From: Mesorhizobium sp. M7A.F.Ca.US.006.01.1.1
GTDB lineage: Bacteria > Pseudomonadota > Alphaproteobacteria > Rhizobiales > Rhizobiaceae
Direction: 5' to 3'
Assembly: GCF_003997935.1 (NCBI RefSeq)
Contig: NZ_RZQL01000011.1
Span: 1-56,905, forward strand
DNA length: 56,905 nucleotides
Position numbers and translations under genes: made by a program. Under the pieces are notes generated by a model that ran no database searches, had not been told where the DNA came from, and saw nothing but the letters and a program-made list of their open reading frames with translations. Positions 43,076 through 52,012 of this stretch are shown here, in pieces; positions within the stretch are counted from its first letter, which is position 1, and every line of letters begins with the position of its first letter.

Positions 43076-44571
43076 AGAAGCCGCGCACGCGATCGCTGCA
43101 ATGGGTGCTGGTGCGGCGGCTGATCCTGCTGCAGGCGGCGACGCTCCTCATCTTCATCGTGCTGTGCGCGGTCGCGTTTTGGATCGCCAATCCGCGACTT
43201 CTTGTCGACAACGAAGCTGCCGTCGCCGCCCTCAAGGATGCCGTCGATCGTGATGGCAACGGCAGATTGATCGTCCATGAGACCGACGGGCTGCGTTCGT
43301 TTCGTGAGGGTTTCCCCAATGTCTGGTACATCATCCGCGACAACAGCGGCCAGAGCATCCGCTTCGGCAGCATCCCCGACGTCTACACCAGGAATTTTGG
43401 CGATCTGCTGGGCCAGGCCGATCACGCCACCATCGGATTTTCCAGAGATGATTTGAGGCCGGAGGCCTATCTCGAAAGGGTTTCGACCAAGGCCGGCACG
43501 GTTCAGATCATCGCCGCGACACGGTCGTCGCGGGAAGAGAGCGAGGGCCTCGAGGTCAACATTTCGGCCACCATCGACGTCGCCAAGAACCCGGACGGCA
43601 GCAGGAACTGGGAGAAGGCGCTTCCCGCTCTCGCGGTCATCATCGTTATCCTGCTGCTGCCGATCGTCCTCGTCATGGGAGCCACGACCCTGGTGACGAC
43701 GCCAGCCGTCGTGCGCCGGTCGTTTGCCGGCCTCGTCGACACCGTCCAGCAGGCCGCGCGCATCGACATCGGCACCCGTGCGATGCAGCTGCCGGTCAAG
43801 AATGTGCCGCAGGAGATCGCGCCGCTGGTGCATGCCTTCAACCAGACGCTGGCGCGCCTCGCCCAGGGCTATGACCGGCACAATCGCTTCCTCACCGACG
43901 CCGCGCACGAACTGCGCACGCCGATCGCCATCCTGCGCACGCGCGCCGAATTGCTGAAACAGGAACCGCAGAGCGCGCGCCTGCTGCATGACATCGAGCG
44001 CCTGTCACATCTTGCGCAGCAGCTGCTAGACCACCAGCTGCTCGACCGCCCGGCGGACCAGCGGCAGATCATCGACCTCTGCGATCTTGCCAGCCGGGTT
44101 GCTGCCGACTTAGCCCCGCTCGCCATCGAAGCAGGCTACGATCTTGCCTTCGAGCCGCCAGCCAACAAGGTCCATGTCGAGATCAACGTGCTGCAGATCG
44201 AGCGCGCGCTGGCAAATCTCGTGCGCAATGCCATCGATCATGGCGGCGGTTCCGGCACGATCACCATAGCGGTCGATGAAACCGGCGGCGTCGAAATCCG
44301 CGACGAAGGCCCAGGCATTCCGGCCGATGAGCACGAGAATGTTTTCGAGCCCTTCTACCGCCTGCAGCCGCAATCGCGCGGCGCGGGCCTGGGATTGAAC
44401 CTTGCCCGGCAGATCGCACTGCTGCACGATGGCTCGATCCGGATAGTGGCGGGCTCCTGGCAAGGCGCCCGCATCCGCATGGAGTTGCCGGTTCGGCCGG
44501 TGGCCGCGTGCGGCAGAAATGATGGCCGACCGACGGTTGCGGCCGATCCCGCTGGCTTATCTGTTTTCTAA
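43072..44571 (+). CDS. Sensor histidine kinase of the OmpR-type pair
   Basis: 499 residues. Helix 1 is at about 18-39, a periplasmic sensor of ~145 residues follows, and helix 2 at about 183-207. A HAMP-like linker leads to the HisKA box FLTDAAHELRTPIAILRTRAEL with His279. The ATPase domain has NLVRNAIDHGGGSGTI (N box), EIRDEGPGIPADEHENVFEPFYR (G1 and F boxes) and GAGLGLNLARQIA (G2). It phosphorylates the adjacent OmpR-type regulator. The signal is unknown. Ends 44 bp before the glycosyltransferase, with a hairpin in that gap. Confidence 0.94.
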   Translation: MKKPRTRSLQWVLVRRLILLQAATLLIFIVLCAVAFWIANPRLLVDNEAAVAALKDAVDRDGNGRLIVHETDGLRSFREGFPNVWYIIRDNSGQSIRFGSIPDVYTRNFGDLLGQADHATIGFSRDDLRPEAYLERVSTKAGTVQIIAATRSSREESEGLEVNISATIDVAKNPDGSRNWEKALPALAVIIVILLLPIVLVMGATTLVTTPAVVRRSFAGLVDTVQQAARIDIGTRAMQLPVKNVPQEIAPLVHAFNQTLARLAQGYDRHNRFLTDAAHELRTPIAILRTRAELLKQEPQSARLLHDIERLSHLAQQLLDHQLLDRPADQRQIIDLCDLASRVAADLAPLAIEAGYDLAFEPPANKVHVEINVLQIERALANLVRNAIDHGGGSGTITIAVDETGGVEIRDEGPGIPADEHENVFEPFYRLQPQSRGAGLGLNLARQIALLHDGSIRIVAGSWQGARIRMELPVRPVAACGRNDGRPTVAADPAGLSVF

Positions 44572-44578
44572 CCAATTG

Positions 44579-44601
44579 CCGCTATTCCAATCGAATAGCG
44601 G
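44579..44601 (+). promoter_or_regulatory. 9-bp perfect hairpin before the glycosyltransferase gene
   Basis: CCGCTATTC (44579-44587) pairs with GAATAGCGG (44593-44601) around CAATC. It begins 7 bp after the kinase stop and ends just before the glycosyltransferase ribosome site. No U tract follows, so it could protect the kinase mRNA or limit translation downstream. Inference only. Confidence 0.4.
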
Positions 44602-44614
44602 GAGCAAGGCTTTG

Positions 44615-45640
44615 GTGGAGACGGAGAAAAACACCGCGCGACGCGGCGTCATGCTGTCGGTGGTCATCCCATGCTACAACGAGCTGGATGGCGTGGCCGA
44701 ACTGCATCGGCGCGTAACGGCCGCATGCCTTGAACAAGGCCCTTCCTACGAGATCGTCCTTGTCATCGATGGCGCGACCGACGGTACGCGCGAGGCCATT
44801 CTGCAGCTGGCCGAAAAGGACGACCATGTCGTCGCCATCGACCTCGCCCGCAATTACGGCCACCAGATCGCGTTGAGCGCCGGGCTCGAATTCTGTCGCG
44901 GCCAGCGCATTCTCATTCTCGATGCAGACCTGCAGGATCCGCCTGAACTGCTCGGCGCGATGATGACGAAGATGAACGAAGGCTTCGATGTGGTCTACGG
45001 CCAGAGGCTGACGCGCGATGGCGAAAGCTGGTTCAAGCTCGCCTCCGCGTCCATGTTCTATCGCTTGCTGCGCCGCATGGTCGACGTCGACATAGCCCCG
45101 AATACCGGTGATTTCCGGCTGATGAACCGTCGCGCGCTCGACCATCTGAACGCGATGCCAGAACGTTACAGGTTCATTCGCGGCATGGTGAGCTGGATCG
45201 GGCTGAGACAGGTGGCTTTCCCCTATGAGCGGCACCGCCGCTTTGCTGGAACCACCCATTATCCGCTGAAGAAAATGCTTCTTCTGGCGGTTGACGCCAT
45301 GACCAGCTTCTCCATCGTGCCGTTGCGGTTCGCCTCGCTGCTCGGAATGGTGTTCGGGCTTCTGGGGCTGGTCGTGCTCGGCTACACGCTGCTCGAATGG
45401 TCGGTCGGAAACGTGTTGCCCGGCTGGACCAGCCTTGCCGCGATCGTGCTGATCCTCGGCAGCGTTCAGCTTATGGTGCTCGGAATCTTCGGCGAGTATC
45501 TCGGGCGCATGTACATGGAGACAAAGCGACGGCCGCTCTACTTCGTCAACGAGATCGTTTCGCGCAGCCAGGCAGTGGAGGACGGCGAATTGCCGGTCCA
45601 TCGCCTGCAGGAGATGGCAAAGAGGGCCGCACGTGCTTGA
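44615..45640 (+). CDS. Polyprenyl-phosphate glycosyltransferase (GT2, GtrB/DPM1-like)
   Basis: 341 residues from a GTG at 44615 near AAGG; an ATG at 44651 (MLSVVIPCYNE) is also possible, while the ATG at 44519 lies inside the kinase gene. GT2 domain: LSVVIPCYNELDGV, VLVIDGATDGT, LDADLQDPPEL (DxD), and NTGDFRLMNRRALDHL with YERHRRFAGTTHYPLKKM. Two C-terminal helices (FGLLGLVVLGYTLL and LAAIVLILGSVQLMVLGIFGEYLGRMYME) anchor it. It makes undecaprenyl-phosphate sugar, used with GtrA to decorate LPS or other glycans. Overlaps the methyltransferase by 8 bp. Confidence 0.9.
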   Translation: METEKNTARRGVMLSVVIPCYNELDGVAELHRRVTAACLEQGPSYEIVLVIDGATDGTREAILQLAEKDDHVVAIDLARNYGHQIALSAGLEFCRGQRILILDADLQDPPELLGAMMTKMNEGFDVVYGQRLTRDGESWFKLASASMFYRLLRRMVDVDIAPNTGDFRLMNRRALDHLNAMPERYRFIRGMVSWIGLRQVAFPYERHRRFAGTTHYPLKKMLLLAVDAMTSFSIVPLRFASLLGMVFGLLGLVVLGYTLLEWSVGNVLPGWTSLAAIVLILGSVQLMVLGIFGEYLGRMYMETKRRPLYFVNEIVSRSQAVEDGELPVHRLQEMAKRAARA

Positions 45641-46334
45641 GGCGGAGTTCGACCAGTTTGCGCGGGAATATCAGGAGCAGCATGCCGCAAGCATAAGGCT
45701 GAGCGGCGAAAACCCGGATTTCTTCGCCAGGTACAAGATCGACGACGTCGCCGCGACGCTGCGGCGGGCCGGTGTCAAACCGCGACGAATACTGGATTTC
45801 GGCGCCGGCGTTGGCAATTCGCTCGGCCATATGCGCAACGCATTTCCCGACGCGGAGATGACCTTGCTCGATCCTTCGCGGGAATCGCTCGACATCGCCA
45901 GCAAGCGTTTTCCCGGCCAGGCCGCCTTCATGCATTTCGACGGCAAGACAATTCCCTTTGCCGACGGCAGCTTCGACCTGGCCTTCGCGGCCTGCGTCTT
46001 CCACCATATCCCCGAGAACCTGCAGATCGGACTGTTCGCCGAGATCGGCAGGGTGCTGGCCGATGGCGGCAGCTTCTTCGTCTTCGAACACAATCCCTGG
46101 AATCCGCTGACCACGCACGCGGTGAGGAACTGTGCCTTCGACGAAAACGCGGTTTTGATAAATTCGCGCGAGATGCGCGGGCGCATGGCCGAGGCGGGCC
46201 TTGCCAATACGAGGATCGTCTACCGGATTTTCTTTCCTCGGATGCTTGCGAGACTGAGGCCGTTCGAGCGCTTCCTCACCGAGGTACCTGTCGGAGCCCA
46301 ATATTTTGCGCATGTGGTCAAGCCTGCCGTTTGA
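45633..46334 (+). CDS. SAM-dependent methyltransferase (class I)
   Basis: 233 residues from a GTG at 45633. Motif I ILDFGAGVGNSLGHM binds SAM; MTLLDPSRESLDIASKRFP is motif post-I; FDLAFAACVFHHIP is motif II; LADGGSFFVFEHNPWNP is motif III. The acceptor is unknown; its place between a polyprenyl glycosyltransferase and GtrA suggests that a sugar is methylated. Overlaps the glycosyltransferase by 8 bp and GtrA by 23 bp. Confidence 0.9.
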   Translation: MLEAEFDQFAREYQEQHAASIRLSGENPDFFARYKIDDVAATLRRAGVKPRRILDFGAGVGNSLGHMRNAFPDAEMTLLDPSRESLDIASKRFPGQAAFMHFDGKTIPFADGSFDLAFAACVFHHIPENLQIGLFAEIGRVLADGGSFFVFEHNPWNPLTTHAVRNCAFDENAVLINSREMRGRMAEAGLANTRIVYRIFFPRMLARLRPFERFLTEVPVGAQYFAHVVKPAV

Positions 46335-46779
46335 CTTCCCGAGGATGCTGCGATTTGGCGCCGTCGGTCTGTTGAACACGGCGCTGGGATACGCGGTCAT
46401 CCTGGCCGGGCTTGCGCTTGGTCTGGGCGACATCCTCGCCAACGCCACGGGGTATGCCGCCGGCCTTGTCCTCGGCTTCTTCCTCAACCGCCAATGGACC
46501 TTCAGCAGAGCCGATGGCTTCCAGCCCGGGACCGCGCTGCGCTATGGGGGTGTCTTTCTGGTCGCCTACAGCATCAATCTGGCCGTCGTGATCGCCGCCC
46601 GTTCAGCAGGCATCGTCGAAAACCCGCTGGTCCACCTCGCGGGAATCTGCGTCTATTCGGTTGTTTTCTATCTTGGCTCGGCTCGCTTCGTGTTTGTGGG
46701 ACGTGGGGACGACAGCACCGACCGCACAGTTCGGGTGGCCGACAAGCCTCGGCGGCAGCCCGCCAATCCAACACCTTGA
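46312..46779 (+). CDS. GtrA-family flippase
   Basis: 155 residues from the ATG at 46312. Four membrane helices: MLRFGAVGLLNTALGYAVILAG, ILANATGYAAGLVLGFFLNRQWTF, YGGVFLVAYSINLAVVIAAR, and LVHLAGICVYSVVFYLGSARFVF. The FGAVGLLNTALGY and FFLNRQWTF motifs are characteristic of GtrA, which moves undecaprenyl-phosphate-linked sugars to the periplasmic side. Its partner is the GT2 enzyme two genes upstream. The C-terminal tail is Arg-rich. Confidence 0.92.
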   Translation: MWSSLPFDFPRMLRFGAVGLLNTALGYAVILAGLALGLGDILANATGYAAGLVLGFFLNRQWTFSRADGFQPGTALRYGGVFLVAYSINLAVVIAARSAGIVENPLVHLAGICVYSVVFYLGSARFVFVGRGDDSTDRTVRVADKPRRQPANPTP

Positions 46780-46817
46780 ACCCAACTGTCACCGGAACCG
46801 ATCAGAGGCGGCGCACC

Positions 46818-48299
46818 ATGAACGACGCTCAGGCCAGTGCGGAGGCCGCGACGTACAACGAGCGGAACAGGCTGATCTTCTGCCTGCTCGCCGCCTTGGC
46901 GATGGCGGGTGCGTTGAGTGCCCAGGCAGGCGCCACCCTGCAGGATCCCGACAGCTGGTGGCAAGTGAAGGTCGGTCTGGATTTCCTGACTAACCGGACA
47001 TTCCCCACCGTCGATCCTTATTCCTACACCTTTGCCGGCCAGCCCTGGATTGCCAAGGAATGGCTGGGACAGGTCCTGCTGGCCCTTGCCTACCGGGCGG
47101 GCGGCTGGAACGGGGTCGTCACCGCGATCATCGCCTCGATCTCCCTGACGGTTTTCCTCATGGGGTGGTTTCTCAGCGCATGGCTGAAACCGATCCTGGC
47201 GATTACACTGGCGTTCGCGGCGGTGTTCCTGATCAACCCGATCTTCACGGCGCGTCCGCATGTCTTCACCTTCCCGATCATCGTCATCTGGACAGCGGTC
47301 CTCTTCGGTGCGGCAAGGGAAGAACGGGCGCCGCCCTGGTGGCTGCTTGTGCTGGTCGTATTATGGGCGAACCTGCACGCCACCTTCACCTTGAGCTTCG
47401 TCATCGCGGCTTTCGCCGGTCTCGATCTGCTGGCGCGCACGGGCCTGTCGAAACCGGCCCTGCTGGCGAAGTGGATCGCGTTCGGTCTGCTTTGCCCGCT
47501 GGTCAGCCTGATCCACCCCTACGGCGTCCAGGCCATCCTGGCGACGCTCGCCGTGGCTTACGGCAATGAGGCAGTGTCGCTGATCATGGAATGGAAGCCA
47601 TTCAATCCGCCGGACAGTCCCGTCCAGGAAGCGGCGATGCTGCTGGCGCTTTTCGGGTTGCTGGTGTCCCGATTGCGAATTGACTGGGCCAAGGCGTTGT
47701 TCGTCGTCTTCACCTTGCATGTCTATCTCGCCCATGTGCGCTTCATGTATCTGTTCTTCCTGCTGATTCCGCTGGTGATGGCGGCCGAGGTCGCACAGCA
47801 ATATCCCTCGCTTTCAGCCACCGCATGGCTGGCCGAAAAGCGCGACGGACTGGAGAGATTCTTCGCCAGGCGGTTCTACGCCATCTGCGGCTCGGCAGCC
47901 GTTCTGCTGATCGGCGGGGTCGCCGTGCTCGGCAGCACCTATCAGGTTGCGCCGAGCCCGAAGACATCGGCCAGCGGGGCGCTGGCCTTCGCGCAAAGCC
48001 ATCATCTATCCGGCAATTTGCTGAATTCCTACAATTTCGGCGGCACGCTTATTTTCCACGGGTTCAAGACCTATATCGACGGACGGACGGACCAGCTGTT
48101 CCTGGGCGGTTTCACGAAGAGCGACAACGACACCGGACGCGGCGACGGCAAGCCGCTCCTCGAAGCCCGCCTGAAGAAATACGCAATAGATTGGGCGCTG
48201 CTATCGGCCGACGACAGCCGCATTCCCTTCTTCGACCAGTTGGGCTGGAAACGGGCCTATTCGGACGACTATGCAGTGATCTATCTGCCTGGCGCCTGA
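46818..48299 (+). CDS. Polytopic membrane protein, possible GT-C-like glycosyltransferase
   Basis: 493 residues from the ATG at 46818; the frame is open further upstream but overlaps gtrA there. About 10-11 membrane helices (first LIFCLLAALAMAGALSAQAGA). The first periplasmic loop has LQDPDSWWQVKVGLDFLTNRTFPTVDPYSYTFAGQPWIAKEWLGQ, which resembles GT-C loop 1 with acidic DPDSWW. A soluble C-terminal part (SGNLLNSYNFGGTLIFHGFKTYIDGRTDQL) follows. Such proteins use polyprenyl-phosphate sugars to glycosylate LPS or proteins. In this cluster it is the best candidate for the final transferase that uses the GtrA-flipped donor. Assignment is inference. Confidence 0.65.
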   Translation: MNDAQASAEAATYNERNRLIFCLLAALAMAGALSAQAGATLQDPDSWWQVKVGLDFLTNRTFPTVDPYSYTFAGQPWIAKEWLGQVLLALAYRAGGWNGVVTAIIASISLTVFLMGWFLSAWLKPILAITLAFAAVFLINPIFTARPHVFTFPIIVIWTAVLFGAAREERAPPWWLLVLVVLWANLHATFTLSFVIAAFAGLDLLARTGLSKPALLAKWIAFGLLCPLVSLIHPYGVQAILATLAVAYGNEAVSLIMEWKPFNPPDSPVQEAAMLLALFGLLVSRLRIDWAKALFVVFTLHVYLAHVRFMYLFFLLIPLVMAAEVAQQYPSLSATAWLAEKRDGLERFFARRFYAICGSAAVLLIGGVAVLGSTYQVAPSPKTSASGALAFAQSHHLSGNLLNSYNFGGTLIFHGFKTYIDGRTDQLFLGGFTKSDNDTGRGDGKPLLEARLKKYAIDWALLSADDSRIPFFDQLGWKRAYSDDYAVIYLPGA

Positions 48300-48499
48300 T
48301 CCTTGGCGGGCCTTCATGGCGAATTTCGCGACGGCCAATATATGCCTTGACACCCATGTTGCAGCGCAGCAAAATTGCTGCCTGAGGGTGAGCCAGTGAC
48401 ATCGACGAGCCGGGATTTTCAGCACGACCGAAGGCATCGCCGCATGAGGGTATCGGGTGCGGCCGCACGGATCCTGGTGGTCGCGCGCGAGCCGGCCGG

Positions 48500-50413
48500 A
48501 TGAACTACCGGCGCGACATCGACGGCCTGCGGGCCGTCGCGGTGCTGCCCGTCGTGCTGTTCCATTTCGGCGTGACCGCCATTCCTGGCGGCTTCACCGG
48601 TGTCGACATCTTCTTCGTCATATCGGGCTATCTGATCAGCGGCAGCCTGCTCGATGATCTTGAGCGGGGCCAGTTCTCGATCGGCCGCTTCTACTGGCGC
48701 CGCGCACGGCGCATCCTGCCGGCGCTGACCTTCGTCATCCTGCTCGCGAGCATTGCCGCCTGGTTCATCCTTCTGCCCTCGGATCTCCACGAATTCAGCC
48801 TTAGTGTGATCGCCGCCTCGACCTTCTGGTCGAACATCTATTTCTGGAAAACGACGAATTATTTCTCCATCGATGCCGAACTGCGGCCGCTCCTGCACAC
48901 ATGGTCGCTTTCGGTGGAAGAGCAGTATTATATCTTCGCGCCGATCCTCCTTTATCTGATCCACCGATACGTCTCGAAGCGCTGGCTGACGGTACTTCTG
49001 CCGATGGCCATCGGCAGCTTTGCCCTGGCAGTCATAGCAACCTCGCTGGCACCGACGGCCGGCTTCTATCTCTTGCCGACGCGCATATGGGAGCTGGCGC
49101 TGGGCGCCATGCTGATGTTGCGGAAGCCTCCGGTCCTAGCCAGTCGGCTGGCGATGGACCTGATCGGCCTCGCCGGCTTTGCCCTGATTGCATTTGGCTT
49201 TGTGATGATTTCGGACAGCGATCCGTTTCCAGGCTACAACGCCCTATTCCCCTGCCTCGGAACAGCTCTGCTGATCTATGCTGGCCAGGATAACGCCGAC
49301 AGGCCGGCACCTGTCGCCACTCGCGTGCTTCGGTTGGCGCCGCTGGTCTGGGTCGGCCTCATTTCCTATTCGCTTTACCTCGTCCACTGGCCGATCAACT
49401 CGTTCGTCCATTATCTCTCCCTGAAGACTGTCGGTGTGCCAACGATTATCGCGATGACGGTGGCCAGTTTCGCCTTGGCGGCATTCTCCTGGAAATATGT
49501 CGAGCAACCCTTCCGCCACAAACGAGCCTATACCGCCCCGCTGCCTATCTTCGCCTTTTCGGCGACGGCAATCGCGCTGCTGTGCGCCGGTGGCTTGGCC
49601 GGTGCACTGGGCAACGGTTTCCCGCAACGGTTTCCGGATTTCTCGACCGAACGTATCCGGGTCGGCGACTGGCGCAACGGCATCTGCTTCAACGAGAACG
49701 GGACCCGCATCGAAGACTGGAACCTCGCCGACTGCACCCGTACAACGGGCTTTGCCACCAATGTGCTGCTGTGGGGCGATTCTTTCGCTGCCCATTATGT
49801 TTCGGGACTTGAGCCCAACGCCCAGAAAATCCAGGCCAATGTCATCCAATACACCTATGCCGGCTGTCCGCCCGACCTGACCTATTTTTCCTATGCTCGG
49901 CCCGCCTGCACCCGCTTCAACGAACGGGCCTTGTCGATCATTCGCGACGCCAACATCCAGGCGGTGATCCTGAGCGGCCGATGGACCGACTACCAGGCCA
50001 GGGGCTTCGACGGCCTGCAGAAGACGATCGACCGGCTTCGCGAGATGGGGGTCAAGGTCTATACCGTCGGCCAGTCTCCGGAATTCATCGCCGACGTCCA
50101 GAAGATCGCTTTCCTGGTGAAACGGGAGCATGCCGGAACCACATCATGGCCGATGGCTATGGATCCGAACATCAACGCACGGGTTCTGCCGTTCACCAAA
50201 GGGGCCGATTTCATAGATCCGCTGACGTATCTGTGCGACTCGGCCGGTTGTTCATACGCCGATGCCGAGACCAATGAATTTCTCTACTTCGATTATGGCC
50301 ACTTCTCTTCCGCCGGCGCGACGCTGGCCATTTCGAAATACTGGCCAAGCTTCGCCACCAGCAATAAGGTCGCGGAGGCAAAACGGCAGTTCACGGCCGC
50401 GGGCGCGCCATGA
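48500..50413 (+). CDS. Acyltransferase-3 / OafA-type O-acetyltransferase with C-terminal SGNH domain
   Basis: 637 residues. The N-terminal ~370 residues are an acyltransferase-3 membrane domain: YRRDIDGLRAVAVLPVVLFHFG with the catalytic His, GGFTGVDIFFVISGYLISG, RFYWRRARRILPAL, and TWSLSVEEQYYIFAPIL. The C-terminal ~250 residues are a periplasmic SGNH hydrolase-like domain with GDSFAAHY (Ser428) and DYGHFS (Asp598 and His601). Such fused proteins transfer acetyl groups to O-antigen or other surface sugars. It is 200 bp after the GT-C-like gene, likely in the same functional cluster, though with room for its own promoter. Confidence 0.93.
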   Translation: MNYRRDIDGLRAVAVLPVVLFHFGVTAIPGGFTGVDIFFVISGYLISGSLLDDLERGQFSIGRFYWRRARRILPALTFVILLASIAAWFILLPSDLHEFSLSVIAASTFWSNIYFWKTTNYFSIDAELRPLLHTWSLSVEEQYYIFAPILLYLIHRYVSKRWLTVLLPMAIGSFALAVIATSLAPTAGFYLLPTRIWELALGAMLMLRKPPVLASRLAMDLIGLAGFALIAFGFVMISDSDPFPGYNALFPCLGTALLIYAGQDNADRPAPVATRVLRLAPLVWVGLISYSLYLVHWPINSFVHYLSLKTVGVPTIIAMTVASFALAAFSWKYVEQPFRHKRAYTAPLPIFAFSATAIALLCAGGLAGALGNGFPQRFPDFSTERIRVGDWRNGICFNENGTRIEDWNLADCTRTTGFATNVLLWGDSFAAHYVSGLEPNAQKIQANVIQYTYAGCPPDLTYFSYARPACTRFNERALSIIRDANIQAVILSGRWTDYQARGFDGLQKTIDRLREMGVKVYTVGQSPEFIADVQKIAFLVKREHAGTTSWPMAMDPNINARVLPFTKGADFIDPLTYLCDSAGCSYADAETNEFLYFDYGHFSSAGATLAISKYWPSFATSNKVAEAKRQFTAAGAP

Positions 50414-50490
50414 TCCGCGGCACGACCGTCGTGAGAACAGACCGCTTTGCGATTGCCCGAAGGCTAACCCTCATGGTAACGAGGGCGCAC

Positions 50491-50564
50491 GCGGGTATGA
50501 TGTAATGGTAGCTTGTCAGCTTCCCAAGCTGAACGCGAGGGTTCGATTCCCTCTACCCGCTCCA
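50491..50564 (+). tRNA. tRNA-Gly (CCC)
   Basis: 74 nt including an encoded CCA. Acceptor arms GCGGGTA and TACCCGC pair perfectly. The anticodon stem TCAGC/GCTGA encloses TTCCCAA with anticodon CCC, and the T arm has GGTTCGATTCC. It decodes GGG. The convergent small gene at 50567 ends just two bases beyond it. Confidence 0.97.
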
Positions 50565-50566
50565 GT

Positions 50567-50803
50567 CTAAGGCGTCAGAACCATTTCCGCGCCTGCCTGT
50601 TCGTCGAACACAACCGAGCAGCCTCGCGCAAGCGCCACCGTTGCGAGGGCATTTGCCGCCGCGTCATCCGATGAAACGAAATCGCCGGTCAACACCCGCA
50701 ATTCTTCCACGCTTTCAGCCATGGACACGAAATTCCCGACCGACCGATCGTGCTTGCAGGCCTCGATCACGCAAAGCAGATCGATGATTTCGAAGCTGCG
50801 CAT
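50567..50803 (-). CDS. Small conserved-looking hypothetical protein
   Basis: 78 residues. Start ATG at 50803 with GGAGG eight bases upstream, good support for a real gene. MRSFEIIDLLCVIEACKHDRSVGNFVSMAESVEELRVLTGDFVSSDDAAANALATVALARGC is mainly helical and slightly acidic, with two cysteines. No family recognised, no membrane helix or signal peptide. It ends two bases from the tRNA-Gly gene on the other strand. Confidence 0.6.
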   Translation of the reverse strand: MRSFEIIDLLCVIEACKHDRSVGNFVSMAESVEELRVLTGDFVSSDDAAANALATVALARGCSVVFDEQAGAEMVLTP

Positions 50804-50932
50804 GTTCAGCCTCCAAAAGAAATCGTCCCTTGCAAGATCATGAACGCATCGGCGGGAAATAATGTTCCCAGTTCGGTTTCGCTGGCCTCGGCCTGGCGGT
50901 GCTTTCGCCGGACAACCTTGCCCAGCGAGCCA

Positions 50933-51922
50933 TCATCCCACTTCCCTCAGAATGAAGTCGTGCAGCATCTTTGCGGCCGGCGACAGTGCGCGATTCCTGA
51001 CTGTGATCAGGCTGTAGGGCCTGACCTCGATGTCGAATTCGGTCTGGACGACGTCGATGGCGCCGGCCAGCCCGTCAGGGTTCTGGATGAATTTCGCCAC
51101 CTGGACAGAGACCGGTGCGATGGCATCGGATTGCGCGACCATGACCAGGGTCAGGAGCAGCGAACTGGTGTTCAGGATACGGTCCGGCAAAGCGATGTTG
51201 CGGTTGAGGAAGTTGCTCTCCATCGCCTGGCGCAAGGGCGAGCCGCCAGACTGGAAGACCCAGTCATAGGCGGCGGTCTCTTCCAGCCGCACCGCCTCGC
51301 CCTTGGTGAGCGGATGGCCCCGGCGCACGATCAGGCAGGCCTTCTCGACGCCGATGACGCGCGACTCGAACAGCCGCGGATTGAGATCGTCGGGGATGCG
51401 CGCGATGATGAAGTCATGGCGCGTGGCGATCAGCTCGCGTGCCAGCACATTGGAGGTTTCGACCTGCATGGTGATCTCGATGCGCGGATAGATGCGGCGG
51501 ATTTCACGAATTGCCGGCACCGCCAGCTCGATTGCCGGCGCGGTCACGGCACCCAGGAAAACCGAACCACCCTTGCCCGCCTTGAGCTCGGAAATCTCGC
51601 GGTCGACCTCGCGCATCTCCAGCAGGATCGAGCGCGCGCGCCTGGCCAAAGCCTTGCCGTATGGCGTCAAGGTGATGCCGCGCGGCAGCCTCTCGCACAG
51701 CTTGACCTCCAGCACCGCCTCCATCTCCGCGATCATGCGCGAGGCCGCCGGCTGCGAAATGTTCAGAACCTGGGCTGCCGCGCTGACCCGGCCATGGTCG
51801 TCGAGCGCGACGATCATGCGCATGTGGCGCAGACTGAGACCGCTGCGCAGCAGGGTTTCGCCATCGCCCGGTGCTTCTCTGTAACCATTTGAAGCTGTTG
51901 TCGGATTCCCGGGCCGCGCCAT
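50933..51922 (-). CDS. gbpR: LysR-family regulator of the chvE sugar-uptake operon (GbpR-like)
   Basis: 329 residues from the ATG at 51922 with AGGGAAAG upstream; the frame extends to 52177 without such a site. HTH: LSLRHMRMIVALDDHGRVSAAAQVLNISQPAASRMIAEMEAVLEVKLCERLPRGITLTPYG. The C-terminal effector domain has VFLGAVTAPAIELAVPAIREIRRIYPRIEITMQVETSN. The position, diverging from chvE-gguABC, matches GbpR of Agrobacterium, which activates chvE in response to its sugar ligands. Motif and context agree; the name is inferred from the neighbours. Confidence 0.85.
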   Translation of the reverse strand: MARPGNPTTASNGYREAPGDGETLLRSGLSLRHMRMIVALDDHGRVSAAAQVLNISQPAASRMIAEMEAVLEVKLCERLPRGITLTPYGKALARRARSILLEMREVDREISELKAGKGGSVFLGAVTAPAIELAVPAIREIRRIYPRIEITMQVETSNVLARELIATRHDFIIARIPDDLNPRLFESRVIGVEKACLIVRRGHPLTKGEAVRLEETAAYDWVFQSGGSPLRQAMESNFLNRNIALPDRILNTSSLLLTLVMVAQSDAIAPVSVQVAKFIQNPDGLAGAIDVVQTEFDIEVRPYSLITVRNRALSPAAKMLHDFILREVG

Positions 51923-51991
51923 CGCTTTCCCTGCCTTCTGCTCGTGCAAGGCCGACATTGGGGTCAGCCCGTCACATCCCAATACATATAC

Positions 51992-52012
51992 CAACCATGA
52001 TATAGCAACCAT
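51992..52012. promoter_or_regulatory. Direct repeats CAACCAT in the gbpR-chvE divergent region
   Basis: CAACCAT occurs at 51992-51998 and 52006-52012, 14 bp apart, in an AT-rich stretch (ATGATATAG between). It is a candidate binding site for GbpR in the 311-bp region between gbpR and chvE. A TTGACA hexamer at 52025-52030 follows, but no clear -10 is seen. The rest of the region shows no other repeat or RNA motif. Confidence 0.4.
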
